Notes: generated by a model not told the origin, from the letters alone. A stretch of 31,371 nucleotides of DNA from an uncultured Collinsella sp. (GCA_900547345.1 URGG01000010.1:1-31371); one strand, 5' to 3'; counted from the first letter of the stretch, positions 17,622 to 25,035 are shown. Numbers and translations are program-made.

Positions 17622-20270
17622 CTAGCAGACGGCGTAGTCCTGAGGCTCGCGGCCGTAGTAGGCGTCCAGGTAGAGCTCCTTGATCTCGCTCATGAGCGGG
17701 TAGCGCGGGTTAGCGCCGGTGCACTGGTCGTTGAATGCCTGCTCGGTCATCTCGTCGAGGGTGTCGAGGAAGTACTGCTCGTCAACACCGTAGTCGGCGA
17801 TGGTCTTCTTGACGCCGATGAAGTCCTTGAGCTCCTCGAGCTTCGTGATGAAGTTCTCGAAGACCTCCTTATCGTCCTTGCCCTCGATGCCGCAGTACTT
17901 GGCCATCTCGGCGTAGTTGTGCAGCGCGTTGGGGTAAGGATACTGGGAGAAGGTACCCATCTTGACGGGTGCCTCGGCGGCGTTGTAGCGCATGACGCGG
18001 GTCAGGATGACGGCGTTGGCGAGGCCGTGGGGCAGGTGATGGAAGGCGCCGAGCTTGTGAGCCATGGAGTGGTTGAGGCCCAGGAAGGCGTTGGCGAAGG
18101 CCATACCGGCCATGCAGGAGGCGTTGTGCATCTCCTCGCGGGCGTGCGGGTCCTTGGCACCGTTCGTGAAGCTGGAGGGCAGGTTCTCAAAGACGAGCTT
18201 AGCCGCGCGCTCGGAGAGGCCCTTGGTGTAGTCGGAAGCCATGATGGAGACGTAGGACTCGATGGCGTGGGTCATGACGTCGATGCCGGAGGCAGCGGTC
18301 AGGCCGCGCGGGGCGGTCATGCAGTTGTCGGCGTCGACGATAGCCATGTTGGGGAGCAGCGCGTAGTCGGCGAGCGGCCACTTGATGCCGGTCTCCTTGT
18401 CGGTGATGATGGCGAACGGCGTGCACTCGGAGCCGGTACCCGAGGAGGTCGGGACGGCGACGAAGTAGGCCTTCTTGCCCATCTCGGGGAAGGTGAAGAT
18501 ACGCTTGCGGATGTCCATGAAGTCCATGGCCATGTCCTCAAACTTGCACTCGGGGTGCTCGTACATCATCCACATGATCTTGCCGGCGTCCATAGCGGAG
18601 CCACCGCCGACGGCGATGATGACGTCCGGCTCAAAGAGAGCCATCTGCTTGGCGCCGCGACGTGCGCACTGCAGCGACGGATCGGGCTCAACGTCGTAGA
18701 AGCAGTCGTGGGCGATGCCCATCTCGTCGAGCTTGGCCTCGATGGCGCGGGTGTTGCCATTCTTGAAGAGGAACTGGTCGGTGACGATGAAGGCGCACTT
18801 CTTGCCCATGACGTTGCCCAGCTCGTCGAGGGCGACGGGCGTGGAACCCTTCTTGAAGTAGACCTTCTCGGGAGCGCGGAACCACAGCATGTTCTCACGG
18901 CGCTCGGCCACAGTCTTAACGTTGATCAAGTGCTTCACCCCAACGTTCTCGGAGACGGAGTTGCCGCCCCAGGAGCCGCAGCCCAGGGTCAGAGACGGCT
19001 TCATGCCAAAGTTGTACAGGTCACCGATGCCGCCGTGCGAGGACGGGGTGTTGATGACGATACGGCAGGCCTTCATGACGTGCTCGAACAGGCTGATCTT
19101 CTCGGCCTGGGCGGGGTGCACGTACAGAGAGGCGGTGTGGCCCGGGCCACCGGCGAGCACCAGGTGCTCGGCCTTGTCGACGGCCTCCTGGAAGTCCTTG
19201 GCGTGGTACATGGCCAGGACCGGGGAGAGCTTCTCGTGGGAGAACTCCTCCTTGGCAGGGTCGGTGGAGGTGACCTCGGCGATCAGGATCTTGGTCTTGG
19301 CGGGAACCTCGATGCCGGCGAGCTCGGCGATCTTGGCGGCAGCCATGCCGGGGATGCGGTGGTCGAGAGCGCCGTTCTTGAACATGGCGGCACGCAGGGC
19401 CTCCATCTCGGCACCCTGCTTGACGAAGTAGCAGCCGCGCTTCTGGAACTCGGCCTTAACCTGGTCATAGATGGTGTCGATGACGGTCACGGACTGCTCG
19501 GAAGCGCAGATCATGCCGTTGTCGAAGGTCTTGGAGTGGATGATGGAGTTGACGGCGAGCAGCACGTCGGCGGTGTCGTCGATGACGACCGGGGTGTTAC
19601 CGGCGCCAACGCCCAGGGCGGGCTTGCCCGAGGAGTAGGCGGCCTTGACCATGCCCGGGCCACCGGTGGCGAGGATGATGTCGACGTCGCGCATGACCAT
19701 GTTGGTCAGCTCGATGGAGGGGACATCGACCCAGCCGATGATGCCCTCGGGGGCGCCGGCCTTGACGGCGGCGTCAAGCACGAGCTTGGCGGCGGCGATG
19801 GTGCACTTGGCGGCAGCCGGGTGCGGGGAGATGATGATGGCGTTGCGGGTCTTCAGGCAGATCAGCGTCTTGAAGATCGCGGTGGAGGTGGGGTTGGTCG
19901 TCGGGATGACGGCGCCCACGATGCCGATGGGCTCGGCGATCTTGGTGATGCCGTAAGCCTCGTCGCGCTCCAGGACACCACAGGTCTTGGTGTTCTTGTA
20001 AGCGTTGTAGATGTACTCTGCGGCGTAGTGGTTCTTGATGACCTTGTCCTCAAGAACGCCGCGGCCGGTCTCCTCGATGGCCATCTTCGCCAACGGGATA
20101 CGAGCCTTGTTGGCGGCCATGGCGGCCTCATAGAAGATCTTGTCGACCTGCTCCTGCGTGTACGTAGCAAAAAGCGCCTGGGCCTCTCGCATCTGAGCGA
20201 GCTTAGCCTCAAGCGCCTCTACGTTGTCCACAATTGCGGGAGTAGTGTTTTCCGGTGACTTTTTCACCAT
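17622..20270 (-). CDS. adhE: Bifunctional acetaldehyde-CoA/alcohol dehydrogenase AdhE
   Basis: An 882-residue AdhE that reduces acetyl-CoA to acetaldehyde and then ethanol, oxidising two NADH during anaerobic fermentation; the family forms long helical filaments. The N-terminal aldehyde dehydrogenase half holds the thiol nucleophile C255 in FDNGMICASEQ and the cofactor segment ALGVGAGNTP. The C-terminal iron alcohol dehydrogenase half holds GGGSAMDAGK, GTGSECTPFA and the iron ligands in LNHSMAHKLGAFHHLPHGLANA. ATG 20270 (- strand) follows AAGGAGAC. Codon use is strongly biased, like rpsB, pointing to high expression. Tandem operator-like repeats and an extended -10 lie upstream. Confidence 0.97.
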   Translation of the reverse strand: MVKKSPENTTPAIVDNVEALEAKLAQMREAQALFATYTQEQVDKIFYEAAMAANKARIPLAKMAIEETGRGVLEDKVIKNHYAAEYIYNAYKNTKTCGVLERDEAYGITKIAEPIGIVGAVIPTTNPTSTAIFKTLICLKTRNAIIISPHPAAAKCTIAAAKLVLDAAVKAGAPEGIIGWVDVPSIELTNMVMRDVDIILATGGPGMVKAAYSSGKPALGVGAGNTPVVIDDTADVLLAVNSIIHSKTFDNGMICASEQSVTVIDTIYDQVKAEFQKRGCYFVKQGAEMEALRAAMFKNGALDHRIPGMAAAKIAELAGIEVPAKTKILIAEVTSTDPAKEEFSHEKLSPVLAMYHAKDFQEAVDKAEHLVLAGGPGHTASLYVHPAQAEKISLFEHVMKACRIVINTPSSHGGIGDLYNFGMKPSLTLGCGSWGGNSVSENVGVKHLINVKTVAERRENMLWFRAPEKVYFKKGSTPVALDELGNVMGKKCAFIVTDQFLFKNGNTRAIEAKLDEMGIAHDCFYDVEPDPSLQCARRGAKQMALFEPDVIIAVGGGSAMDAGKIMWMMYEHPECKFEDMAMDFMDIRKRIFTFPEMGKKAYFVAVPTSSGTGSECTPFAIITDKETGIKWPLADYALLPNMAIVDADNCMTAPRGLTAASGIDVMTHAIESYVSIMASDYTKGLSERAAKLVFENLPSSFTNGAKDPHAREEMHNASCMAGMAFANAFLGLNHSMAHKLGAFHHLPHGLANAVILTRVMRYNAAEAPVKMGTFSQYPYPNALHNYAEMAKYCGIEGKDDKEVFENFITKLEELKDFIGVKKTIADYGVDEQYFLDTLDEMTEQAFNDQCTGANPRYPLMSEIKELYLDAYYGREPQDYAVC

Positions 20271-20310
20271 TTGTGTCTCCTTGCGATCGGAGATTTACCC
20301 TACGCCTTGC

Positions 20311-20319
20311 ATGATAGCA
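20311..20319 (-). promoter_or_regulatory. Extended -10 element of the adhE promoter
   Basis: Read on the - strand, TGCTATCAT (TG-n-TATCAT) lies about 40 bases before the adhE ATG. The -35 region at the normal spacing is weak, which is common for extended -10 promoters and for regulated ones. Confidence 0.5.
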
Positions 20320-20361
20320 AGAAATTATTCGGCGAACGGTAAGATTCCCGTAAAAGGCACA

Positions 20362-20393
20362 CTAAAACGCTTCAACTAAATGAACCGTTTCAA
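20362..20393 (-). promoter_or_regulatory. Tandem operator-like repeats upstream of adhE
   Basis: On the - strand, TTGAAACGGTTCAT and TTGAAGCGTTTTAG occur in direct repeat with an 18-base period, each preceded by TTAG. Both share an AA-n-CG-n-TT core as in LacI-family sites, and the first also has the TGAA-N4-TTCA centre of Rex sites. They lie about 45-75 bases upstream of the -10. Binding by Rex or a LacI-type protein is inference. Confidence 0.4.
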
Positions 20394-20423
20394 CTAATGC
20401 TGCATCGCCCCGCTCGTCGGGGA

Positions 20424-20476
20424 CACTCATTGGGGACAGACTTACATGAGTGCTTTCACTCATTTGGGACAGACAT
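20424..20476 (+). repeat. Left inverted terminus of the transposase element
   Basis: CACTCATTGGGGACAGAC (20424-20441) and CACTCATTTGGGACAGAC (20457-20474) form a direct repeat with one difference. Inside, ATGAGTG-CTTT-CACTCAT (20446-20463) is a perfect 7-bp hairpin. The 53-base block is repeated inverted at 21413-21465. Confidence 0.9.
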
Positions 20477-20604
20477 CGTTTTGCCATTTTGCCGTTTTGG
20501 GCCTGTTTTTGCCGCTCATTGGATATAAATAGGTCACAGGCTCAGCATTTCGCGTTCCTTCTCTCCTTTTAGGTGTTGCCTGTTCAGTTTTGAAAGGAGA
20601 GAAT

Positions 20605-21381
20605 ATGCCTCGTTCCGCCCGCGCTGTTTCGCTCACCGGCTACTACCACGTTTTTGACCGTGGCAACTCCAAGCAGATTATTTTTGAAGATGACTCCGAC
20701 CGCTATCGTTTCTTATCGGACATCTCGGACAGGTTTTCACGCCATGAAGTGGCGGTGTTGGCTTGGTGCATTATGGATAACCACTTCCATTTGATGGTTG
20801 ATGACCCATATGACAACCTTTCAAAGGCAATGCAGTGCGCATTGACGGCATATGCTAAATATTTCAATGGGAAAACGGGAAGAACGGGCCATCTGTTTGA
20901 TAATCGCTATTCGCGGGTCGCGGTTGAGTCGGACACGCAGGCGGTACAGCTGCTCGATTATATCCATCTCAATCCTGTGAAAGGCGCGCTCGACTCGCTC
21001 GAGGCGTATCGTTGGTCAAGCTACAAGGCATACCAGCTGGGCTACGATCCCTTTGACATCTGTGATGCGGCCCCCATGCTCGATATTGTCGGAGGCTCCC
21101 GTTGCTATTGTGAGCATCTCGAGGAAGTTGCCGGGCACATCTGGTCAGTGGAGGTTCTTCCACGCCGACGGATCCCCGATGAGGACGCCCTTGCCGTCGC
21201 GCACGAAGTCCTGCCGAGCATAGATCCTGCGCTGCTCAAGGCCCTGCCGCGACCCGAGCGTGATGCCTGTCTGCTGAGGCTCAGGCGGGCGCATCTCACG
21301 GTCAAGCAAATTGCCCGTATCACCGGTATCGGCGCTACAAGCGTGACCAAGGCCACTGCAGGCTGGAAGGAGGCTGCGTGA
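20605..21381 (+). CDS. REP-associated tyrosine (Y1, IS200-like) transposase
   Basis: A 258-residue Y1-type transposase (TnpA-REP group). The HUH motif appears as NHFHLMVD (His 60 and 62), followed by a helix with the candidate nucleophile Tyr 83 or 86 in ALTAYAKYFN. The family blocks YHVFDRGNSKQIIF, GHLFDNRYSRVAVE and YIHLNPVKG are present. The last 35 residues form a helix-turn-helix (LTVKQIARITGIGATSVTKA) typical of REP-associated members. ATG 20605 follows AAAGGAGA with 4-5 base spacing. It lies inside a 1042-bp element with inverted termini and appears intact. Such proteins are often immobile hosts of REP sequences rather than active insertion sequences. Confidence 0.93.
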   Translation: MPRSARAVSLTGYYHVFDRGNSKQIIFEDDSDRYRFLSDISDRFSRHEVAVLAWCIMDNHFHLMVDDPYDNLSKAMQCALTAYAKYFNGKTGRTGHLFDNRYSRVAVESDTQAVQLLDYIHLNPVKGALDSLEAYRWSSYKAYQLGYDPFDICDAAPMLDIVGGSRCYCEHLEEVAGHIWSVEVLPRRRIPDEDALAVAHEVLPSIDPALLKALPRPERDACLLRLRRAHLTVKQIARITGIGATSVTKATAGWKEAA

Positions 21382-21412
21382 GGCAGGGGCCGAATCGCTG
21401 CCGGCATGCGTC

Positions 21413-21465
21413 ATGTCTGTCCCAAATGCGTGAAAGCACTCATGTAAGTCTGTCCCCAATGAGTG
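21413..21465 (-). repeat. Right inverted terminus of the transposase element
   Basis: This is the reverse complement of the left terminus with one change (ATGCGTG in place of ATGAGTG), which weakens the internal hairpin. It ends one base before the A-rich edge of the rpmB terminator. Confidence 0.9.
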
Positions 21466-21466
21466 C

Positions 21467-21499
21467 AAAAAGGCGCCCTCCGCAGGGGAGGGCGCCTTT
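21467..21499 (-). terminator. Intrinsic terminator of rpmB
   Basis: Read on the - strand, AAAGGCGCCCTCC pairs with GGAGGGCGCCTTT and runs into TTTTTGC. The stem is 13 bp. The transposase element ends immediately beyond it. Confidence 0.88.
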
Positions 21500-21567
21500 G
21501 GTAAGTTCTATGTGAACGCGAGGTCTTTGACCCGGAGAGTCCGAGGTACTTGTTGGTAAGACCTTAT

Positions 21568-21756
21568 TTAGGAGCGCGCAACCTTGCCGGACTTGAGGCA
21601 GGTGGAGCAAACGTTCATCTTGCGACGGTGACCATCGACGACGACGTAGACGCGCTGGATGTTGGGGCGGAACTTACGGTTGGTGACGCGGTGTGAGTGG
21701 CTGATGGAGCGACCGGCAACGGGGTGCTTACCGCAAACTTCGCAAACTTTGGACAT
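21568..21756 (-). CDS. rpmB: 50S ribosomal protein L28
   Basis: A 62-residue L28 of the large ribosomal subunit. The four-cysteine zinc ribbon is intact (CEVCG near the N terminus, CSTC near the C terminus), so this is the zinc-binding form. Conserved segments are SISHSHRVTNRKFRPNIQRV and KMNVCSTCLKSGK. The start is ATG 21756 (- strand), with AAGGAGGG 7 bases upstream; the longer open frame to 21828 has no such site. It is monocistronic, with its own promoter and terminator. Confidence 0.97.
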   Translation of the reverse strand: MSKVCEVCGKHPVAGRSISHSHRVTNRKFRPNIQRVYVVVDGHRRKMNVCSTCLKSGKVARS

Positions 21757-21810
21757 AACTGACCCTCCTTGGGCGACAAACGAACATGTCGCGTTAACAA
21801 ACAAGCCTGA

Positions 21811-21819
21811 ACTATAGCA
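21811..21819 (-). promoter_or_regulatory. Extended -10 promoter of rpmB
   Basis: Read on the - strand, TGCTATAGT is a good extended -10 element 55 bases before the rpmB start. The -35 region overlaps a perfect inverted repeat at 21827-21857. Confidence 0.6.
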
Positions 21820-21826
21820 CAGAAGC

Positions 21827-21857
21827 ATGTCTCTGTGCGCAATCTACACAGAGACAT
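21827..21857. promoter_or_regulatory. 11-bp perfect inverted repeat upstream of rpmB
   Basis: ATGTCTCTGTG and CACAGAGACAT are separated by 9 bases and overlap the -35 position of the rpmB promoter. It could be an operator or an RNA hairpin. On the + strand it is followed by TTTCTCTTTT, but no + strand gene precedes it, so a terminator role is unlikely. Confidence 0.45.
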
Positions 21858-22082
21858 TTCTCTTTTGGCGATAGTGCCCACGCCACGGCCCTGGACGTAG
21901 ATCCGATTTGCGTGCAGCAGAGGGGATTATGCCAGCTCGCAACAAGGTTTTCAAGCGCGTCCTACAAATATATATATGTTTATGGAGCTATTGGCTCCGT
22001 TTACGGATTGACTTGTATTTATGCTCGCAATTGAGCCCGAGGTTGGCTACACTATGCCTTGACCATTAAAGGGGTACGAGAT
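21858..22082. other. Divergent intergenic region between rpmB and pyrR
   Basis: No gene is supported here. It is AT-richer than its surroundings, with a short alternating AT run near 21964-21977, a small hairpin GGAGC/GCTCC (21985-21998) and a -35-like TTGACT at 22008-22013. I cannot fix a convincing -10 for the pyr operon; TTGGCT (21991-21996) with TGTATT (22014-22019) at 17 bases is a weak candidate. Confidence 0.4.
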
Positions 22083-22130
22083 ACCCACATGGAATTACAT
22101 AGCTGCCAATGATTTGTACTTCCTGTGGGT
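22083..22130 (+). ncRNA. Stem-loop of the pyr operon leader
   Basis: ACCCACA, a bulged T, GGAA and TACA (22083-22099) pair with TGTA, TTCC and TGTGGGT (22115-22130), giving 15 base pairs with one T/C mismatch and a 15-base loop. Its 3' edge shares three bases with the terminator that follows. It is probably part of the leader control of pyrR-pyrF. The known PyrR-binding consensus is not visible in its loop. Confidence 0.6.
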
Positions 22131-22170
22131 GTCTGGTTCCGCTTTGAGCGGTCGGGCATCTATTTTTTTG
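22128..22170 (+). terminator. Candidate attenuator terminator in the pyr leader
   Basis: GGTGTCTGG pairs with TCGGGCATC (with G-T pairs), then after a TT bulge CCGCT pairs with AGCGG, and the stem is followed by TATTTTTTT. It lies 38 bases before the pyrR start, so it would stop transcription ahead of the operon genes. This suits attenuation by PyrR or by pyrimidine-sensitive transcription (inference). Confidence 0.6.
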
Positions 22171-22208
22171 ACTGTGTCAGCAGTCAAGACATGTGAGGAA
22201 GGAGATCG

Positions 22209-22793
22209 ATGGGCACGACTTCCCCCAAGGCGGTCATCATGGACGAGACCGCCGTCAACCGAGCGATGACCCGCATCGCGCACGAGATTCTCGAGCGCAA
22301 CGAGGGCTGTGAAGACCTCGCTCTGGTCGGCATCGTCACGCGCGGCGACCTTCTGGCAAAGAAGCTCGCCGAGGCGATCAAGGAGATCGAGGGCGTCGAC
22401 GTTCCGCTCGGCAGCCTGGACATCAGCTTCTATCGCGATGACTATGCGACCAATTTCGCTCCCGCGATCCACGCTACCAACATTCCCTTCAGCGTCGACG
22501 GCAAGCGCGTCGTGTTGGTGGACGACATCCTGTACACGGGTCGTACCATCCGCGCCGCTCTGGACGCCGTTATGGACCTGGGCCGTCCGAGCCGAGTCGA
22601 GCTGGCAGTTCTCGTTGACCGCGGTCACCGCGAGCTCCCTATCTCGCCGGACTTTGTCGGCAAGAACGTTCCCTCGTCGCACGAGGAGAACGTGCACCTA
22701 TATATGAAGGAAGTCGACGGCCGTACCGCCGTCGAGATCAACGACGTCGCGCCGGGTTCCCACGTGGGCTCCGCGCCGCTGGGAGGTGAGTAG
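22209..22793 (+). CDS. pyrR: Bifunctional pyr operon regulator / uracil phosphoribosyltransferase PyrR
   Basis: A 194-residue PyrR. It binds pyr mRNA in response to UMP/UTP to attenuate transcription or block translation, and it has weak uracil phosphoribosyltransferase activity. The PRPP-binding loop VVLVDDILYTGRTIRAALDA is clear, with the family blocks GIVTRGDLLAKKLAE, LDISFYRDD and LVDRGHRELPI. The protein is about 15 residues longer at the C terminus than many PyrRs. ATG 22209 has GAAGGAG 5 bases upstream. It is first in the operon and lies behind a structured leader, as expected of an autoregulated gene. Confidence 0.97.
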   Translation: MGTTSPKAVIMDETAVNRAMTRIAHEILERNEGCEDLALVGIVTRGDLLAKKLAEAIKEIEGVDVPLGSLDISFYRDDYATNFAPAIHATNIPFSVDGKRVVLVDDILYTGRTIRAALDAVMDLGRPSRVELAVLVDRGHRELPISPDFVGKNVPSSHEENVHLYMKEVDGRTAVEINDVAPGSHVGSAPLGGE

Positions 22794-22797
22794 TACC

Positions 22798-23742
22798 GTG
22801 GCGTTCAACCATAAGCACCTGATCGACATTACCGAGTACTCCGAAGAGGACATCAAGCTCATCCTCGAGACCGCCAAGGCGTTCTCCGAGGTCAATGAGC
22901 GTGCCATCAAGAAGGTCCCCACGCTCAAGGGCAAGACCATCGTCAACATGTTCAACGAGCCCTCGACGCGTACCCGCAGCTCCTTCGAGCTCGCCGAGAA
23001 GCGTCTTTCTGCCGACAGCCTCAACTTCGGCGGCTCCTCGACCTCCACGGTCAAGGGCGAAAGCCTCGTCGATACCGTCGAGACCCTCAACGCTTACAAG
23101 ATCGACTGCATCGTCGTGCGCGACAAGCACGCCGGCGCGCCCTACATCGTCACGCAGAACTCGCCCGCGAGCGTCATCTGCGCCGGCGACGGCAAGCACA
23201 ACCACCCCACGCAGGCTCTGCTCGACCTGTACACCATCTGGGAGCACAAGGGTGACTTCCACGGTCTGAAGGTCGCCGTCGTCGGCGACATCTCCCACTC
23301 CCGCGTTTGCGGCTCGCTGATCCCCGCCCTCAAGATCATGGGCTGCGAGACCTACGCCGTCGCCCCCGGCACGCTGCTGCCGCCGGCGCCCGAGGTTCTG
23401 GGCTGCGACCACGTGACGAGCGACCTCGATTCCGTCCTGCCCGAGCTGGACGTCGTCTACATGCTGCGCGTGCAGCAGGAGCGCCTCGAGGGTGCCCCGT
23501 TCCCCACGATTCGCGAGTACCACAAGCTCTTCGGTCTGACCAAGGACCGCGAGAAGCTCATGAAGCCCGACGCGATCATTTGCCACCCGGGCCCCATCAA
23601 CCGCGGCGTCGAGTTCGACTCCTATATGGCCGACCACCCGCAACGCTCCGTCATCTTGGAGCAGGTCTACGCCGGTATCTGCGTGCGTATGGCTATCCTG
23701 TATCTGCTGCTTGGAGGTGCCGATAATGGCCTTGCTTCTTAA
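22798..23742 (+). CDS. pyrB: Aspartate carbamoyltransferase catalytic subunit
   Basis: A 314-residue catalytic subunit that makes carbamoyl-aspartate, the committed step of pyrimidine synthesis. The carbamoyl phosphate motif appears as NEPSTRTRSSFELA and the second signature as HNHPTQALLDLYTI; the aspartate-binding loop MLRVQQER is present. No pyrI regulatory gene follows, so it is probably the unregulated trimer. GTG 22798 is chosen because GGGAGGTGAG precedes it and it follows the pyrR stop by 4 bases; GTG 22786, overlapping pyrR, is an alternative. The stop lies 17 bases inside pyrC. Confidence 0.95.
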   Translation: MAFNHKHLIDITEYSEEDIKLILETAKAFSEVNERAIKKVPTLKGKTIVNMFNEPSTRTRSSFELAEKRLSADSLNFGGSSTSTVKGESLVDTVETLNAYKIDCIVVRDKHAGAPYIVTQNSPASVICAGDGKHNHPTQALLDLYTIWEHKGDFHGLKVAVVGDISHSRVCGSLIPALKIMGCETYAVAPGTLLPPAPEVLGCDHVTSDLDSVLPELDVVYMLRVQQERLEGAPFPTIREYHKLFGLTKDREKLMKPDAIICHPGPINRGVEFDSYMADHPQRSVILEQVYAGICVRMAILYLLLGGADNGLAS

Positions 23743-25015
23743 GAATGCCCACGTCGTCGACCCGTCCGTCGAGCTTGACGGTGTCGTTGACGTCCTGATT
23801 GACGGCGATAAGATCGCCGAGGTCGGCGAGAACCTCGCCGCCGAGGGAGCCGAGGTCCGCGACCTTTCCGGTAAGTACCTCGTCCCTGGCCTGGTTGACA
23901 TGCACGTCCACCTGCGCGAGCCAGGCTACGAGGTCAAAGAGGACATTGAGAGCGGCACCCGCGCAGCTGCCAAGGGCGGCTTCACCGGCGTGTGCGCCAT
24001 GCCCAACACCGACCCTGTTACCGATAACGGTACCGTCGTTGAGTTCGTTAAGTCCCGCGCTGCCGAGGTCGGCCACTGCCGCGTCTATCCTTCTGGCGCC
24101 ATGACCCGCGGCCTTAAGGGCGAGGCTATGTCCGAGATGGGCGATATGGTTGCCCACGGCGCCGTCGCCTTCACCGACGACGGTCGCGGCGTGCAGGGTG
24201 CAGGCATGCTCCGTCGCTGCATGGACTACGGCAAGATGTTCGGTAAGGTCTTTATGAGCCATTGCCAGGACGAGGACCTGGTCGGTCACGGCCAGATCAA
24301 CGAGGGCAAGGTCTCTACTCGTCTGGCCCTCGAGGGCTGGCCGGCGGCAGGCGAGGAGCTGCAGATCGCTCGCGATATCGAGATCGCCAAGCTGACCGGT
24401 GCCAAGCTGCACATCCAGCACATCTCCACCGCGCATGGCCTGGAGCTCGTGCGTGCCGGTAAGGCAGCTGGCGTGCAGGTCACCTGCGAGGCCACCCCGC
24501 ACCACATGTTCCTGACCGAGAACGACCTGGACGAGACCTACAACACCTCGCTCAAGGTCAACCCGCCGCTGCGTACCGATGAGGATGCCGAGGCAATCCG
24601 TCAGGGCGTCATCGACGGCACCGTAGACGTCATCGTCACCGACCACGCTCCCCACACCCCGTGGGAGAAGGCTCGCGAGTTCGAGCTTGCGCCCTTCGGC
24701 ATGATCGGCCTCGAGACCTCGCTGGCGCTCGTGCTTACCGAGCTGGTCAACACCGGCAAGATGGGCATGGGTCGCATGGTCGAGCTCATGGCCATCAAGC
24801 CGCGCGAGATCCTGGGTCTGGACCAGGTTCAGGTCAAGGTGGGCTCCGTTGCCGACCTGACCGTGTTCGATCCCACCGCCACCTGGACGGTCGGCGAGGA
24901 CGGCTACGAGTCGCGCGCCGAGAACTCCGGTTTTGCCGGCCGTACGCTCACCGGTCGTGCCACCGATGTGTTTGTCGGCGGTAAGCAGACGCTTGCCGAC
25001 GGCTGCATCTGCTAG
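23726..25015 (+). CDS. pyrC: Dihydroorotase
   Basis: A 429-residue class I dihydroorotase, which closes carbamoyl-aspartate to dihydroorotate. The zinc-binding DMHVHLREPGYE near residues 58-69 and the later DHAPHTPWEK are present, along with the ATPHHMFLTE block. ATG 23726 lies within the end of pyrB, with GGAGGT 7 bases upstream, so it is translationally coupled. A hairpin of terminator type follows in the gap before pyrK. Confidence 0.97.
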   Translation: MALLLKNAHVVDPSVELDGVVDVLIDGDKIAEVGENLAAEGAEVRDLSGKYLVPGLVDMHVHLREPGYEVKEDIESGTRAAAKGGFTGVCAMPNTDPVTDNGTVVEFVKSRAAEVGHCRVYPSGAMTRGLKGEAMSEMGDMVAHGAVAFTDDGRGVQGAGMLRRCMDYGKMFGKVFMSHCQDEDLVGHGQINEGKVSTRLALEGWPAAGEELQIARDIEIAKLTGAKLHIQHISTAHGLELVRAGKAAGVQVTCEATPHHMFLTENDLDETYNTSLKVNPPLRTDEDAEAIRQGVIDGTVDVIVTDHAPHTPWEKAREFELAPFGMIGLETSLALVLTELVNTGKMGMGRMVELMAIKPREILGLDQVQVKVGSVADLTVFDPTATWTVGEDGYESRAENSGFAGRTLTGRATDVFVGGKQTLADGCIC

Positions 25016-25035
25016 CATAGCCTTATCGCTTTTGT

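Larger units (their letters stand above)
20424..21465 (+). mobile_element. Y1-transposase element bounded by 53-bp inverted termini
   Basis: A 1042-bp unit in which the left end (20424-20476) and right end (21413-21465) are inverted copies differing at one base. Each end is itself composite: two near-identical 18-base copies of CACTCATTGGGGACAGAC flank a 15-base spacer. The only gene inside is a Y1 (HUH) transposase. It sits between the adhE upstream region and the rpmB terminator. Y1 elements normally lack simple inverted repeats and use terminal hairpins, so these hairpin-forming ends fit the REP-associated transposase group. No target duplication is evident. Confidence 0.75.

Noticed and set aside
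17613..20258. An 881-residue open frame on the + strand opposite adhE
   Set aside because: It is the mirror of a highly biased GC-rich gene. The product is repetitive in Val, Leu, Gly and Asp, has no recognisable domain and no ribosome binding site, while adhE on the other strand is beyond doubt.
21501..21567. AGGTCTT/AAGACCT pairing downstream of rpmB as a possible tRNA or riboswitch
   Set aside because: No cloverleaf or riboswitch core can be drawn. The real terminator of rpmB lies just beyond, so this is only a weak fold in the 3' untranslated region.
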